Positions 30,247 through 42,108 are shown, numbered from the stretch's first letter. The stretch is 64,000 bases of DNA from Bolinopsis microptera (GCF_026151205.1 NC_087076.1:23244828-23308827), one strand, 5' to 3'. Translations and numbers: made by a program. Notes: generated by a model not told the origin, from the letters alone.

Positions 30247-30812
30247 AACTATCAATGAGAGTAAATATTGTTAATTCTTGACCTTAGTGCCACAGTTTCT
30301 GTGGTAAAAACAAATTTATAGTCAAACGTTATATATCGTAGAAGGGCATGATTTACTCACATCACTAAGCATCTGGATGGATAACTAACACACAAGGATA
30401 AACTGACCTTTAAACATGACCACCAGCTTTACCACGTAACCATAGCTCCGAAATAAATAAATTGCTCTACATAGAAACATCTGGCCTGATCCTATCACAT
30501 TGTGGTCCCCAGGGGTTCGGTAAAGCCCTTTCAGGCACTGGGTCCTTTTACCAGCCACAATAAAATTGGTCATGCCAGTACTGTCATAAACTGTAACCAA
30601 ATATTTAAAAATTAGATATCTTTTGCTAAATTTTAAATTTTAAGTCATAGAGCAATCTTCTTAATTTTAAAATTTAAGAATAATATTTTACCCTAACTAT
30701 GATGTGGTGGCATTTCATACTTTCAACTTTGAAAGTAAATAGATTATTAGTGACAACAAAATTATAGTTTAAGACATCCATTCTGCATTGTGTTTCCAAT
30801 ATTAGAATTTAT
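30247..30812. repeat. Direct duplication of about 570 bp, left copy
   Basis: Matches 35214-35790 with few changes. The right copy shows the uninterrupted site for the foldback element. The minus strand holds an exon-like stretch 30590-30408. Confidence 0.8.
30408..30590 (-). other. Possible 61-codon phase 1-1 exon
   Basis: On the minus strand an acceptor GGTTACAG ends at 30591 and a donor AAAG|GTCAGT starts at 30407. Between them a frame of 61 codons (YDSTGMTNFIVAGKRTQCLK at its start) is open, with phase 1 at both ends as in many shuffled modules. The second copy near 35380-35560 has an extra base that breaks the frame. No family recognised, and no partner exons were found. Confidence 0.25.
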
Positions 30813-31359
30813 GGCAAGTTTCCATAAACGATATTTTATGATCGGCGCCGATAATCGCTTATTGAGCGCTTTCTCGGCGCTTTTTAAAAAAAAACCCGTT
30901 TATAATCGATTTTTTTACGATTATAAACGGTTCAAAAAAAATCGCTTATAATCGACTATAATTGATGTCATAATTCAAAAAAGCGCTTTTTTAAATTTAA
31001 AAGCGCTTATAAGCGCTTATAAGCGTCTTACTAGCGTCGCTGAGCGATTTGAAAGCGATTTTCCAGTAGGATTGGCGCCAAAAACGGGTGGATAAGCGGT
31101 TGGCCGGATAAGCGATTCGTAGGCGCTTTTTTGAACCATTTATAAGCGATTATAAGCGCTTATAATTGGGGTGCAATTTAGCTGTTTGTAAAGCGCAAAT
31201 AAAGCGCTTATAAGCGCTTTTAAAATTGAGTCAGGAAAACGCTATATTACATCTTATAACCGCGTATAATCGATTATAATCGCTTTTTTAGAAATCGCTT
31301 ATAACGGCTAATTCATCGCTATTTCACCGCTTTTACCGCTTTTCCTATCATCCATGGCC

Positions 31360-31970
31360 AGGTGAGCAGGAATTAAAAAGCGCTTATAAGCGCTTTTTCG
31401 ATGCTGCCCCTAACCTGGTCGGAACTGGGGAGGGCCCGGAATTTAAAAGCGCTTATAAGCGATTTCTCAATTCCCCTTAATCTGGTCGGAACTGGAGAGT
31501 GCCTGGAATTAATACGCGCTTATAAGCGATTTCTCAATTCCCCTTTACCTGGTCGGAACTGGAAATCAGAGTGCCCGCTTATAAGTGCTTTTCTGTGCAA
31601 CCTGGGGTGCACCGGCATAGTCAGGATTTAAAAGCGCTTATAGGCGCTTATGATTGCTTTTCTACCGCTTTCCTATCGCCCATGGCCTGGTTGGCAGGAA
31701 TTAAAAAGTGCTTATAAGCGCTTTTTCAATGCTGCCACTAACCTGGTCGGAACGGGGGAGTGCCCGGAATTAAAAAGCGCTTATAAGCACTTTTTCAATG
31801 CTGCCCCTAACCTGGTCGGAACGGGGGAGTGCCCGGAATTAAAAAGCGCTTATAAGCGCTTTTTCAATGCTGCCCCTAACCTGGTCGGGACGGGGGAGTA
31901 CCCGAAATTAGAAAGCGCTTATAAGGGAGAGTGCCAGGAATTAGAAAGCGCTTATAAGCTTAACGGGCGA
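31360..31970 (+). repeat. Tandem 70-80 bp units within the foldback element
   Basis: Successive units join AAAAAGCGCTTATAAGCGCT to TTTTCAATGCTGCCCCTAAC, CTGGTCGGAACGGGGGAGTG and CCCGGAATT. An inverted set with the same words occupies about 33490-34080. Confidence 0.75.
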
Positions 31971-32559
31971 TACTTGTAAAATATTTGTTTCAAATATTAC
32001 GTTGAGTCCAACTCGGTGCGCGTCCTGGTAAGTTATAAACTTACAATTATAAGCAAAAATCTGAACATCCGTTCACCTGGGGTGCACGGAATTTAAATGC
32101 GCTTATAAGCGCTTTTCTCGATGCCCCTAAACCTGTCATGCACTGGCGGGAGTCAGGATTTGAAAAGCGGTTATAAGCGATTACAATCACTTTTTATTAC
32201 TGGTTTTTACCACTTTATCTATCATTTATCACCATGGATTTAAACATAGTTGTTTGACTGGCGATCTAGAAGCCAAGTAAGAAGGCTAAGTGCACGGCGC
32301 GGCAAAGTTCTCCGACAATAATTGTCAGAAATTGTAAAGCGCTTGCAAGCGTTTATTTATATGTTGTTAATGGTGGCGGTTGACCTGGTGGCGGTCGATG
32401 CGCGCTGCGTCACACACTTCACATTCAGAACTTGCAAAAGAAAAGTATAGTATATGAAATTAAATTATTGCGCTGGGCCACGCTCAGTCTGTCAACGAGT
32501 ATGACAGGCCTGTTTATGTCATTCCAAGGAATCTCTAGTCGGGTTGAGCGAATCACGAC

Positions 32560-32625
32560 GTCTGAAAAAAGTGCGGTGCTCATTGAAAGTTATAACTTTC
32601 AATGAGCACCGCACTTTTTTCAGAC
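32560..32625. repeat. Perfect 66-bp palindrome
   Basis: Arms of 33 bp beginning GTCTGAAAAAAGTGCGGTGC meet at GTTATAAC without a loop. It lies near the middle of the foldback element. It could extrude as a cruciform or make a short hairpin RNA. Confidence 0.9.
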
Positions 32626-32849
32626 ACACTAACGTTAGTGTGTGCGTGACCAGCATTCACGTACTTGTTCATAATCAATCGTGGACATAAAAAACACGTG
32701 CACGCTGAGTACCAATAGGAAAAAAGTAATGTATACACTAAAAAAGCCGCGCGCGTGCTGAGATAGCTTGTAAAATCTGGTTATTACAGATAATATTAGA
32801 TAGTAAAACTGCAACAAATAAACCACGCCAGCTTGCACGTTTGAGTCGC

Positions 32850-32993
32850 AGGTCGCTCCTACGAAATCGCTCGCCCAATGGTTAGGGTTAGGGTTGGGAT
32901 TAGGGTTTATGTAAAACTGTTTTGTACGGCTGCAAAACCATAAAAACCAAGGTCACGTGAAATTTTTGGGCGAGCGAATTAGCAAGAGCCGGT
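32850..32993. mobile_element. Small MITE nested in the foldback element
   Basis: GCTCCTACGAAATCGCTCGC at the left and its imperfect inverse (GGGCGAGCGAATTAGCAAGA) at the right bound about 140 bp with GGTTAGGGTTAGGG-like sequence inside. A relative lies at 8246-8530. Confidence 0.6.
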
Positions 32994-34890
32994 TTTTATA
33001 TAAAAATAAGCGTACACATGATATACAATGCAATAAAGCTAAGAGTTTCTGCATGTTCGATTATTTTGCACCTAAGTCTAACCATATGCCTTCGTGCTGC
33101 CGTTGCTCTATCCAGATAGCTAGTGCGCCATGCCATCGACAGTGAGCCGCGCGTGCCGACTGTATATATAGTAGTAGGATGGTTTTTTAGCGCTAATTTC
33201 GGCCAGCACAATTTTCTTCAAACAAATAGATATTGAGTATCCTTCCCGACCTCCGATTGCAACAAAAATTGGTGAGCTTACTCATAGTCATAGACTTACA
33301 AGGAAAGTGTCCGAAATAATACGACAAAAATCAACGAATTTGGTCAAATTACGCGACTTTTACAGCTACTTTTGCTCCAAAAGCCGCGCATCATCAAATA
33401 TGGCACCCTTCACCTAACCATGTGCTTTCGCTCCACTTCGGGCGCGCTTGTTTCACAAGTCAAGAAGTGAGGGGGCTTATAAGCGCTCTTTAGTTCCGGG
33501 CACTCCCCCGTTCCGACCAGGTAAGGGCCTAGGGGCAGCATTGAAAAAGTGCTTATAAGCGCTTTCTAATTCCTACCAACCAGGCCATGGGCGATAGGAA
33601 AAGCGGTAGAAAAGCAATCATAAGCGCTTTTAAATCCTGACTCTGCCGGTGCACCCCAGGTTGCACAGAAAAGCACTTATATAAGCGGGCACTCTGATTT
33701 CCAGTTCCGACCAGGTTAGGGGCAGCATTTAAAAAGCGGTTATAAGCGCTTTTTAATTCCGGGCATTCCCCCGTTCCGACCGGGTTAGGTGCAGCATTGA
33801 AAAAGTGCTTATAAGCGCTTTCTAATTCCTGCCAACCAGGCCATGGGAGATAGGGAAAGCGGTAGAAAAGCGATCATAAGCGCCTCTAAGCGCTTTTAAA
33901 TCCTGACTCTGCCGGTGTACCCCAGGTTGCTCAGAAAAGCACATGCAAGTTCCGACCAGGTAAAGGGGAGTTGAGAAATCGCTTATAAGCGCTTTTAAAT
34001 TCCGGGCACTACCCCGTTCCGACCAGGTTAGGGGCAGCATCGAAAAAGCGCTTATAAGCGCTTTTTAATTCCTGCTCACCTGGCCATGGATGATAGGAAA
34101 AGCGGTAAAAGCGGTGAAATAGCGATGAATTAGCCGTTATAAGAGATTTCTAAAAAAGCGATTATAATCGATTATAAGCGGTTATAAGATGTAATATAGC
34201 GTTTTCCTGACTCAATTTTAAAAGCGCTTATAAGCGCTTTATTTGCGCTTTACAAACAGCTAAATTGCACCCCAATTATAAGCGCTTATAATCGCTTATA
34301 AATGGTTCAAAAAAGCGCCTACGAATCGCTTATCCGGCCAACTGCTTATCCACCCGTTTTTGGCGCCAATCCTACTGGAAAACCGCTTTCAAATCGCTCA
34401 GCGACGCTAGTAAGCGCTTAAAAGCTTATAAGCGCTTTTAAATTCAAAAAAGCGCTTTTTTGAATTATGACATCAATTATAGTCGATTATAAGCGATTTT
34501 TTTTGAACCGTTTATAATCGTAAAAAAATCGATTATAAACGGTTTTTAAAAAAAAAAGCGCCGAGAAAGCGCTCAATAAGCGATTATCGGCGCCGATCAT
34601 AAAATATCGTTTATGGAAACTTGCCGAATTTATGAAATGTATTGATTGAATAATTGGTAATAAATTTAACTTTTGTTTTATTAACTTTTGTTTTATTAGA
34701 GACGTATTATATATTAGGAAGTTTGTATTCTGATAAAATTTTAAGTTTTGGTGTGAGAATTAACGTGTGGAAATAAAAGAGATATTTATTTTATTATACA
34801 TATCATATATCTTAATTATGTGATAGTATTATAATTTTACCAACAGATTATATCTTTATATCATTTCAGTTAGTATCGACATGAATGTTG

Positions 34891-34984
34891 CGATATTATT
34901 GCAGTTTATTTTTGTATTATATTGTATTCAATAAACCGGTTTCAAAGCCCTTATGGGAGGCCCTCGTCCCCGGTCTTTGAAACA
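34891..34984 (+). repeat. LINE-type 3' tail fragment
   Basis: GATATTATTGCAGTTTATTT and ATTCAATAAAC plus a CCCTCG...GGTCTTT end also occur at 49591-49678, behind the jockey-like LINE. It is likely a severely 5'-truncated copy of the same 3' end. Confidence 0.5.
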
Positions 34985-35213
34985 AAACATAATATTTCTA
35001 ATGATAATTCATTATACGTTTTATATTATTAGTAATAGTGAAGAATTCGTGCGCGTGGGTGCGTTCGTTCGTTTGTTCGTGTGTTATGTACTAACCACTT
35101 GATCAAGAAAAGGATAAGAATTATGGGATTGGTTAAAATATAATATAAAACAGGAAGTATAAAGACCAGCATTTAATGTGAGAGTCAATGAAACAATAAA
35201 ACAATAACTAACT

Positions 35214-35795
35214 AACTATCAATGAGAGTACAAATTTTTAATTCTTGACCTTAGTGCCACAGTTTCTGTGGTAAAAACAAATTTATAGTTAAACTTATAT
35301 ATTGTAGAAGGGCATGATTTACTCACATCACTAAGCATCTGGATGGATAATTAGCACACAAAGATAAACTGACCTTTAAACATGACCACCAGCTATACCA
35401 CGTAACCATAGCTCCGAAATAAATAAATTGCTCTACATAGAAACATCTGGCCTGATCCTATCACATTGTGGTCCCCAGGGGTTCGGTAAAGCCCTTACAG
35501 GCAACTGGGTCCTTTTACCAGCCACAATAAAATTGATCATGCCAGTACTGTCATAAACTGTAACCAACTATTTAAAAATTAGATATCTTTTGCTAAATTT
35601 TAAATTTTAAGTCATAGAGCAATCTTCTCAATTTTAAAATTTTTAAGAATTATATTTTACCCTAACTATGATGTGGTGGCATTTCATACTTAACTAAATT
35701 TCAACTTTGAAAGTAAATAGATTATTAGTGACAACAAAATTATAGTTTAAGACATCCATTCTGCATTGTGTTTCCAATATTAGAATTTATGATAT
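35214..35795. repeat. Direct duplication of about 570 bp, right copy (empty site)
   Basis: Matches 30247-30812 and continues across GAATTTATGATATGTATTGA without the foldback element, so it shows the state before insertion. Confidence 0.8.
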
Positions 35796-36776
35796 GTATT
35801 GATTGAATAATTGGTAATAAATTTAAGTTTTGTTTTAAAACTTTTGTTTTAAAAAAATAAGTTTTATTCAATGAAACAATAAGTTTTATTTTACATTCCT
35901 TTCATAAATAAAATAAGAACTTAAACCACGAATTAGTTAACTAGAAGTAAACTTGAGGAAATATTCTTTAGTGGTTGTATATAATTATTTAAAAAACTTT
36001 ATTTGTTAGTATTTTTATTATGGAAAGTGGTTGAATTTAGTGAGACAAGGTCAGTTTCTCTATTGTCTCAGAAAAATTTCTACTTTAAAGTAGGCAATGC
36101 TGAGTGGCAGGAATGACGGACCAAAACGCTTGGGGCTAACAAGTCGGAATCATGTGGGTTTAATAGAGTCGTACATGGCTAACCTCACACTTAGTGCAGC
36201 TACTTTTCCAGCCTGTCCAGAAGTAGCTTTGCCTCCTCAATTATATCAGTGATACACACAACATCATGCGTAATAATCATCAAGATCTTCACCTTATAGT
36301 GAGTACCTTTAACTGATTGATTTGGCACCTGTGAAGGAGCTGGCTAATGTTCAGTTGTAGGCCATCGTGATTACTAATGCAAGGGACATTCTTAAATACA
36401 GATCGACCATTGTGTTATGAAATACGATCTTATAATGAATGAGGACTAAAAAATTGAGCAAGTATAATTCCTCTTTAAATTTAAGAAGCTATAAAAAGGA
36501 TTCCACGTATTTGGTCAATATTTTGTGAGAGGACGTAGCGCCTGCGTCTTCTCACCACCTGTGCTAATGAGAGTCGACTAACGCATATTTTGTGTCTAGT
36601 CAAAGCAACATTCATTACCCGAAGTACGTCTCCTCTCTGTACTCCAGGATGGAAAAGATTAAAAGAATACCTGGTTTTTAGCATACACCTTAGTTTTTTA
36701 TCATTTATGTCTTTTGTTTTTTTTTCTTGTTATGGTATTATATGCCGTTTAAAAAGGACCTAATGTTCTAAATCTC
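35796..36776. other. Upstream region of GPCR copy 2
   Basis: AT-rich, without a gene call. It contains the array-typical CACCTGTGCTAATGAGAGTC near 36557. Confidence 0.4.
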
Positions 36777-37227
36777 GGTGACAATTGACCCCCCGACAAT
36801 TGACCCCCTATGTAATTACACTGGGGTCAATTGTCGCGAAATCTAGGACTGAGTACGACAATCGACCCCCCGACAATTGACCCCCATCTGCCCATGTAAT
36901 TACACTGGGGTCAATTGATCGGGTTAGGGTCAGGGTCAGGGTTAGGATTCTAAGGGTCAGGGTTAAGGTCAGGGCCAGGGTCAGGGTCAGGGTCAGGGTC
37001 CTGGGTCAGGGTCAGGGTCAGGGTCAGGGTCAGGGTCAGGGTCAGGGTCAGGGTCAGGGTCAGGGTCAGGGTCCTGGCTTCCTGGGTCAGGGTTAGGGTT
37101 AGGGTTAATTGCATTTAATTATATTGTCAGGGGGATCAATTGTCGGGGGTCAATTGTCGGGGGTCAATTTTCGGGGGGTCAATTGTCGGGGGGTCAATTG
37201 TTGGGGGGGTCAATTGTCGCCCACCCC
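36777..37227. mobile_element. 451-bp MITE with internal GGGTCA array
   Basis: TAAATCTC flanks both ends (36769-36776 and 37228-37235), an 8-bp duplication. The termini carry GACAATTGACCCCCC-type repeats facing inward. The interior 36920-37107 is a GGGTCA hexamer run with a few GGGTTA and CCTGG interruptions. An 8-bp duplication fits hAT-like movement. Confidence 0.7.
36920..37107 (+). repeat. GGGTCA hexamer microsatellite
   Basis: About 30 hexamers, mainly GGGTCA, with GGGTTA at both edges. It resembles a variant telomere repeat but sits inside a MITE. Confidence 0.9.
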
Positions 37228-37370
37228 TAAATCTCTATCAAATGGATTTTTGAAATTTGCTATGCCAAGAACCAAATTCACAAGCTCAGCTTCACAGGTT
37301 TTTAAATAATTGGTGTCCATTATTCAAAGCAGTTGTTAACCCTTGATTTTGTACACTTAGTAACGAAAAA

Positions 37371-38474
37371 ATGGGGAAAATATTGGCCCCTTCCAACAAT
37401 TACAGCCTGTTTGGAGGATACGCGAAGAACTGGTGGCTTAAAAGCAATGTGAACCCTGTTTTGGCCCGTTCACTCTTCTCAACGTGTTTCCTTCTTGGTA
37501 CACTTATTGGACTGATTGGAAGTACTATAATCTTAATAGCTACTAAACAGAAAGCAATTAGGTTGGGCAAGATAGTAACTGCATTGATTCAACATGTCGC
37601 AGTTTTGGACCTCTTAACTACATTTGTAATTCTCTTCCCCACTTGCTTGGCTGCCATCACAGACCATTGGTTGCTAGGCAAACAATTCTGTGCTTTTCAA
37701 GCATACTCCAGATGGTTTTTGGTGTCTGCTACTGCTCTTTTGATTACTGCTGTGAACTGTTCTAAACTGGCTTCTATCCTGTTTCCATTTAGGAGTGCAA
37801 CATGGACTTGTGGACAAGGACACATTATAGCATGCTGCATCTGGGCTCTCTCATTAGCCCTTAATTTAATATTTGTTCTGCAAAAAGATAAAATTAACGT
37901 TGTTTACTATAAGAGTAATCTAAGTTGTGACATGTTGATTGAATATCAATGGTTTATTAAATCAGCTATTGTAGTATTTAGTGTTGCACTACTCTGTACC
38001 GTCACAGTAGTGATTTCTGGAATCTGGCTGATAGTGATCGCTATAAGGCTGAATCAACGACAAGGGAGATCAGTTAATCTTCAGGGAACCTTAACTGTAA
38101 TCTTAATAGCTGCTGTTTATTGCATTAGTATGTTGCCCCTTTTTGGATATTATTTCCTTAGGGTGATTGCCAGTGATAGTGCCAGAAACCTTAAATTGGA
38201 AATGTTTTGTAAGTGTATTCCATACTTGAACAACATTGCCAATGTTTTCATCTACATGATGTCCCTAACAAGCTTTCAGAATTTCATCAAGGGAAAATTT
38301 GTTGCGATGTTTTCGTGTTTCATTACCCAGAGGCAAATACATCCTATTATTAGGGCCCAAGCAATTAACGAATTGCTACATACAGATCCAACTCAAAGAA
38401 GGCGGCAGGAGGAAGTAAAGGAAACAGTTTTAATTGAAAGGGGTGGAACAGAAGTCGATGAAACGGGAATATAA
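37371..38474 (+). CDS. Class A GPCR, copy 2 (full length)
   Basis: A 367-residue receptor of the array. Helices: TM1 34-57, TM2 71-95 (D80), TM3 107-130, TM4 151-170 (W158), TM5 197-226, TM6 239-263 (P256), TM7 278-298. The TM3 end reads NCSKLASILFPFR instead of DRY, and TM7 reads NIANVFIY instead of NPxxY. C107 and C186 can pair. The basic, Glu-rich tail (TDPTQRRRQEE) is complete. The ATG follows ACCC/ACACTTAGTAACGAAAAA, conserved in front of every copy. Single coding exon. Private changes include K24 and R264 (YFLRVIA). Confidence 0.88.
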   Translation: MGKILAPSNNYSLFGGYAKNWWLKSNVNPVLARSLFSTCFLLGTLIGLIGSTIILIATKQKAIRLGKIVTALIQHVAVLDLLTTFVILFPTCLAAITDHWLLGKQFCAFQAYSRWFLVSATALLITAVNCSKLASILFPFRSATWTCGQGHIIACCIWALSLALNLIFVLQKDKINVVYYKSNLSCDMLIEYQWFIKSAIVVFSVALLCTVTVVISGIWLIVIAIRLNQRQGRSVNLQGTLTVILIAAVYCISMLPLFGYYFLRVIASDSARNLKLEMFCKCIPYLNNIANVFIYMMSLTSFQNFIKGKFVAMFSCFITQRQIHPIIRAQAINELLHTDPTQRRRQEEVKETVLIERGGTEVDETGI

Positions 38475-39718
38475 GCCCATGCTGTGGAAACAGACTATTG
38501 TCTTCTGAGGCGTCGAGAATAACTGAGAGCAAAACCACTGTTCAATATTCATGTTAATCTAGTACACTTATAGAATATAGATATATACATATTACATTAT
38601 CTATTATCATTAGTATAATAAGCTTGCTGTCAATATTATACGCTACTTTGGTTACCAATAATTTTAATTTAATATAGCTTCATTACTCCAGGCATATGGG
38701 ATTAGTGCTGGCTAATAGTATTCCATTAGAGATTTATTATGTGATCATGTTTAAAAGGAACTCTTAAAACTTAATGTTTGTAAAAGCATTGGCCCAGACT
38801 GCCATCATTCAAAGCTGATAAACTATAAAGTCGTTAGCAGGAGATGAAAGTTTTGTAACAGCCCTTACTACTTTACTAAATAATTATGAAAATCATCAGA
38901 ATACAAGAATTTGTTCAGTTAGTTGTTGTAAATACTGGGTACTATTTTATGAAACAGCAGCATGCTTTCTATTTTCCTACCGTCAATAGAGTTCTGCCTT
39001 AGTTCATGTAATTTCTGTATTGATAATGATAATACACACATTTTATTATGACTTGCGTAATTTAGCCTACTAGACACCTGCTACTCCCATCTCAAAGTAA
39101 GTAGCACGTGTTAACTGATTATCTAGCACCCGTGTTTTAAAATCGTAGCTAATTTTCAGTTCTGATTACTGATGCAAGGGCTGCTTTACATCTTAAGAAA
39201 AGTAATTATATGTATGATTGACCATTCTGTTATAAATCTCATGATCTAATGTGAGCACAAAGAAGTGAAATGGATCAAGTGTTTAGTAATTGATAATCTA
39301 CATAGTCAACCAAGGCTCACAAAAGCTTAAATGCGCCTGGGTCCTCTCCCCACCTGTGCTAATAAGAGTCGACTAGCACATGTTAGCATAAGCCTTAGTT
39401 TTATCATTAGGCTCATTATGTCTATTTACATTAGCCACTATGCAATTAACGAGCAATTTTCCGAACTATTTTTGCATTGGTTGATTTGTGATAAATGATA
39501 AAATTGTCTTTTCTCATACAAAAAATTTTCTTTTTAACAAAAATGCCGTTTAACAAAGGAATCAATTTTTTAAACCTTATCTCTGTTAAATTGATTTTTT
39601 GACATTTGCTATGCCAAGAATAAAATTCACAAGCTCAGCTTTATAGGTTTTTAAACAATTGGTGTTCATTATTCAAAGCGGTTGTTGACCCTTGATTTTG
39701 TACCCTTAGTAACGGAAA
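38475..39718 (+). other. Inter-copy spacer, GPCR 2 to 3
   Basis: The shared 3' flank (GTGGAAACAGACTATTGTCT) is followed by the shared 5' flank with CACCTGTGCTAATAAGAGTC at about 39352. The whole spacer closely matches 51108-52319, between copies 6 and 7. Confidence 0.6.
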
Positions 39719-40822
39719 ATGGGGAAAATATGGGCCCCTTCCAACAATTACAGTCTGTTTGGAGGATACGAGAAGTACTGGTGGCTTGATAACAATGTGA
39801 ACCCTGTTTTGGCGCGTTCACTCTTCTCAACGTTTTTCCTTCTTGGTACACTTATTGGACTGATTGGAAGTACTGTAATCTTAATAGCTACTAAACAGAA
39901 AGCAATTAGGTTGGGCAAGATAACAACTGCATTGATTCAACATGTTGCAGTTTTGGACCTCTTAACTACATTTGCAGTTCTCTTCCCCACTTGCTTGGCT
40001 GCCATCACGGACCATTGGTTGCTAGGCAAACAATTCTGTGCTTTTCAAGCATACTCCAGATGGTTTTTGATGTCTGCTACTGGTTTTTTGATTACTGCTG
40101 TGAACTGTTCTAAACTGGCTTCTATCCTGTTTCCATTTAGGAGTGCAACATGGACTTGTGGACAAGGACACATTATAGCATGCTGCATCTGGGCTCTCTC
40201 ATTAGCCCTTAATTTAATATTTGTTCTGCAAAAAGATAAAATTAACGTTGTTTACTATAAGAGTAATCTAAGTTGTGACATGTTGATTGAATATCAATTG
40301 TTTATTAAATCAGCTATTGTAGTATTTAGTGTTGCACTACTCTGTACCGTCACAGTAGTGATTTCTGGAATCTGGCTGATAGTGATTGCCGTAAGGCTGA
40401 ATCAACGACAAGGGAGATCAGTTAATCTTCAGGGAACCTTAACTGTAATCTTAATAGCTGTTGTTTATTGCATTAGTGTGTTGCCTCTTTTTGGATATTA
40501 TGTCCTTGAGGTGATTGCAGGTGATAACGACATGTTTAAATTGGAAATGTTTTGTCAGTGTATTCCATACTTGAACAACATTGCCAATGTTTTCATTTAC
40601 ATGATGTCCCTAACAAGCTTTCAGAATTTCATCAAGGCGAGATTTGTTGCGATCTTTTCGTGTTTCATTACCCAGAGGGAAATACATCCTATTATTAGGG
40701 CTCAAACAATTAAAGAATTGCTACATACAGATCCAACTCAAAGAAGGCGGCAGGAGGAAGGAAAGGAAACAGTTTTAACTGAAAGAAGGGGCGGAACGGA
40801 AGTCAATGAAACGGGAATCTAA
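39719..40822 (+). CDS. Class A GPCR, copy 3 (full length)
   Basis: 367 residues, the same helices and motifs as copy 2: NCSKL for DRY, NIANVFIY for NPxxY, D80, W158. Extracellular loop 3 differs (EVIAGDNDMFK), as in copy 7, pointing to a shared origin or gene conversion of that part. The tail is complete (TERRGGTEVNETGI). It is intact and probably functional. G-protein coupling cannot be judged because the DRY arginine is missing. Confidence 0.88.
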   Translation: MGKIWAPSNNYSLFGGYEKYWWLDNNVNPVLARSLFSTFFLLGTLIGLIGSTVILIATKQKAIRLGKITTALIQHVAVLDLLTTFAVLFPTCLAAITDHWLLGKQFCAFQAYSRWFLMSATGFLITAVNCSKLASILFPFRSATWTCGQGHIIACCIWALSLALNLIFVLQKDKINVVYYKSNLSCDMLIEYQLFIKSAIVVFSVALLCTVTVVISGIWLIVIAVRLNQRQGRSVNLQGTLTVILIAVVYCISVLPLFGYYVLEVIAGDNDMFKLEMFCQCIPYLNNIANVFIYMMSLTSFQNFIKARFVAIFSCFITQREIHPIIRAQTIKELLHTDPTQRRRQEEGKETVLTERRGGTEVNETGI

Positions 40823-42108
40823 GCTCATGCAGTGGAAACAGACTATTGTCTTCTGAAGAATCGAGAATAACTGAGAGCAAAACCACTGTTCAATATTCAT
40901 GTTAATCTAGTACACTTACAGAATATAGATTATCTATTGTATATTTGCATGATAAGCTTACTGTCAATATTATATGCTACTTTAGTTACCAATAATTTTA
41001 TCATTTGCATTTAATACAGCTTCAACATTACTCCTAACTCCAGGCATATGGGATTAATGCTGGCTAATAGTATTCTATTAGAGATTTATTATGTGATCAT
41101 GTTAAAAAGGAACTCTTAAAACATAATGTTTGTATAAGCATTGGCCCAGACTGCCATCATTCAAAGCTGCTAAAGTCGTTAGTAGGATATGAAAGTTTTG
41201 TAACAGCCCTTACTAAATTATTATGAAAATCATCAGAATGTAAGAATTTGCTCAGTTTGTTGTTATTAATATTCCTGTCTACCTTCAAAAAAGTTCTGCC
41301 TTAGTTCATGTAATTTCTGTATTGATAATGATAACTATACATAATATAATATAATATACTTTATTATGACATGTGTAATATAGCCTACTAGACACCTGCT
41401 AGTGGGAAGCTATATTCGAGGCAATGTAAAATCATGTATGTTCAAATTTCTCATGAGTACCACACATTAAGATCTACTCTCCATCTCAAAGTAAGTAGCA
41501 CGTGTTAACTAATGATCTAGCACCCGTGTTGTAGTAGCTTTGCTAATGTTCAGTCCTGATTACTGATGCAAAGGCCGCTTTACCTCTAAAGGAAAGAGAT
41601 TATAGGTATGATTGACCATTCTGTTGTTTGCTAATATTCAGTTTTCGGTCGTGCTCATTACTAATGCAAGGGCCACTTTTAGTAATTATAGCTATGATTG
41701 ACCATTATGTTATGAAATCTAATGGATCCTCTCTGTGTCACCGTCTGTGCTAATAAGAGTCGACTAACGCATAATTTGTGTACCAACTGAAGTATGTGTC
41801 TTCGTTTTTTCATTTATGTCTTTTTACTACCGTGGAATTAACGAGCAATTTTCCGAATAAATATTACTATTTTTGTATTTATGATAAGTAATATAATTGT
41901 CTTTTCTCATACAAAAAATTGTCTTTTCTCATGTTATGGTATATAATGACGTTTAAAAAAAGGATAAATTTTCTTGTCTCTATCGAATGGATTTCTTGAC
42001 ATTTGCTATTACAGCCTTAGCAAGTTCAGCTTTACAGGTTTTTAAATAATTGGTGTCCATTATTCAAAGCGGTTGTTAACTCTTGATTTTTACCCTTAGT
42101 AACGATAA
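40823..42108 (+). other. Inter-copy spacer, GPCR 3 to 4
   Basis: The second half closely matches the sequence before copy 1 (26990-27729), including GTGACCGTCTGTGCT-like and TAATAAGAGTCGACTAACGC pieces. No gene. Confidence 0.55.

Larger units (their letters stand above)
30813..34625. mobile_element. 3,813-bp foldback element of AAGCGCTTATAAGCGCTT repeats
   Basis: The ends GGCAAGTTTCCATAAACGAT and its reverse complement face each other, and the arms stay complementary for several hundred bases (about 30813-31400 with 34030-34625). An 8-bp duplication GAATTTAT lies at 30805-30812 and 34626-34633; the empty site is at 35783-35790. Inside are dozens of AAGCGCTTATAAGCGCTT palindromes, set in tandem units of 70-80 bp with CCTAACCTGGTCGGAAC. 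No transposase is seen. The 8-bp duplication suggests hAT or a similar group. The reading frames at 31401-31979 only follow the repeats. Confidence 0.85.

Noticed and set aside
31401-31979. Frames of 76 and 109 codons with repeated FFNAAPNLVGTGE-like text
   Set aside because: They follow the 70-80 bp tandem units of the foldback element; no independent coding evidence.
36920-37107. Telomere
   Set aside because: The unit is GGGTCA, it is short and lies within a MITE flanked by an 8-bp duplication.
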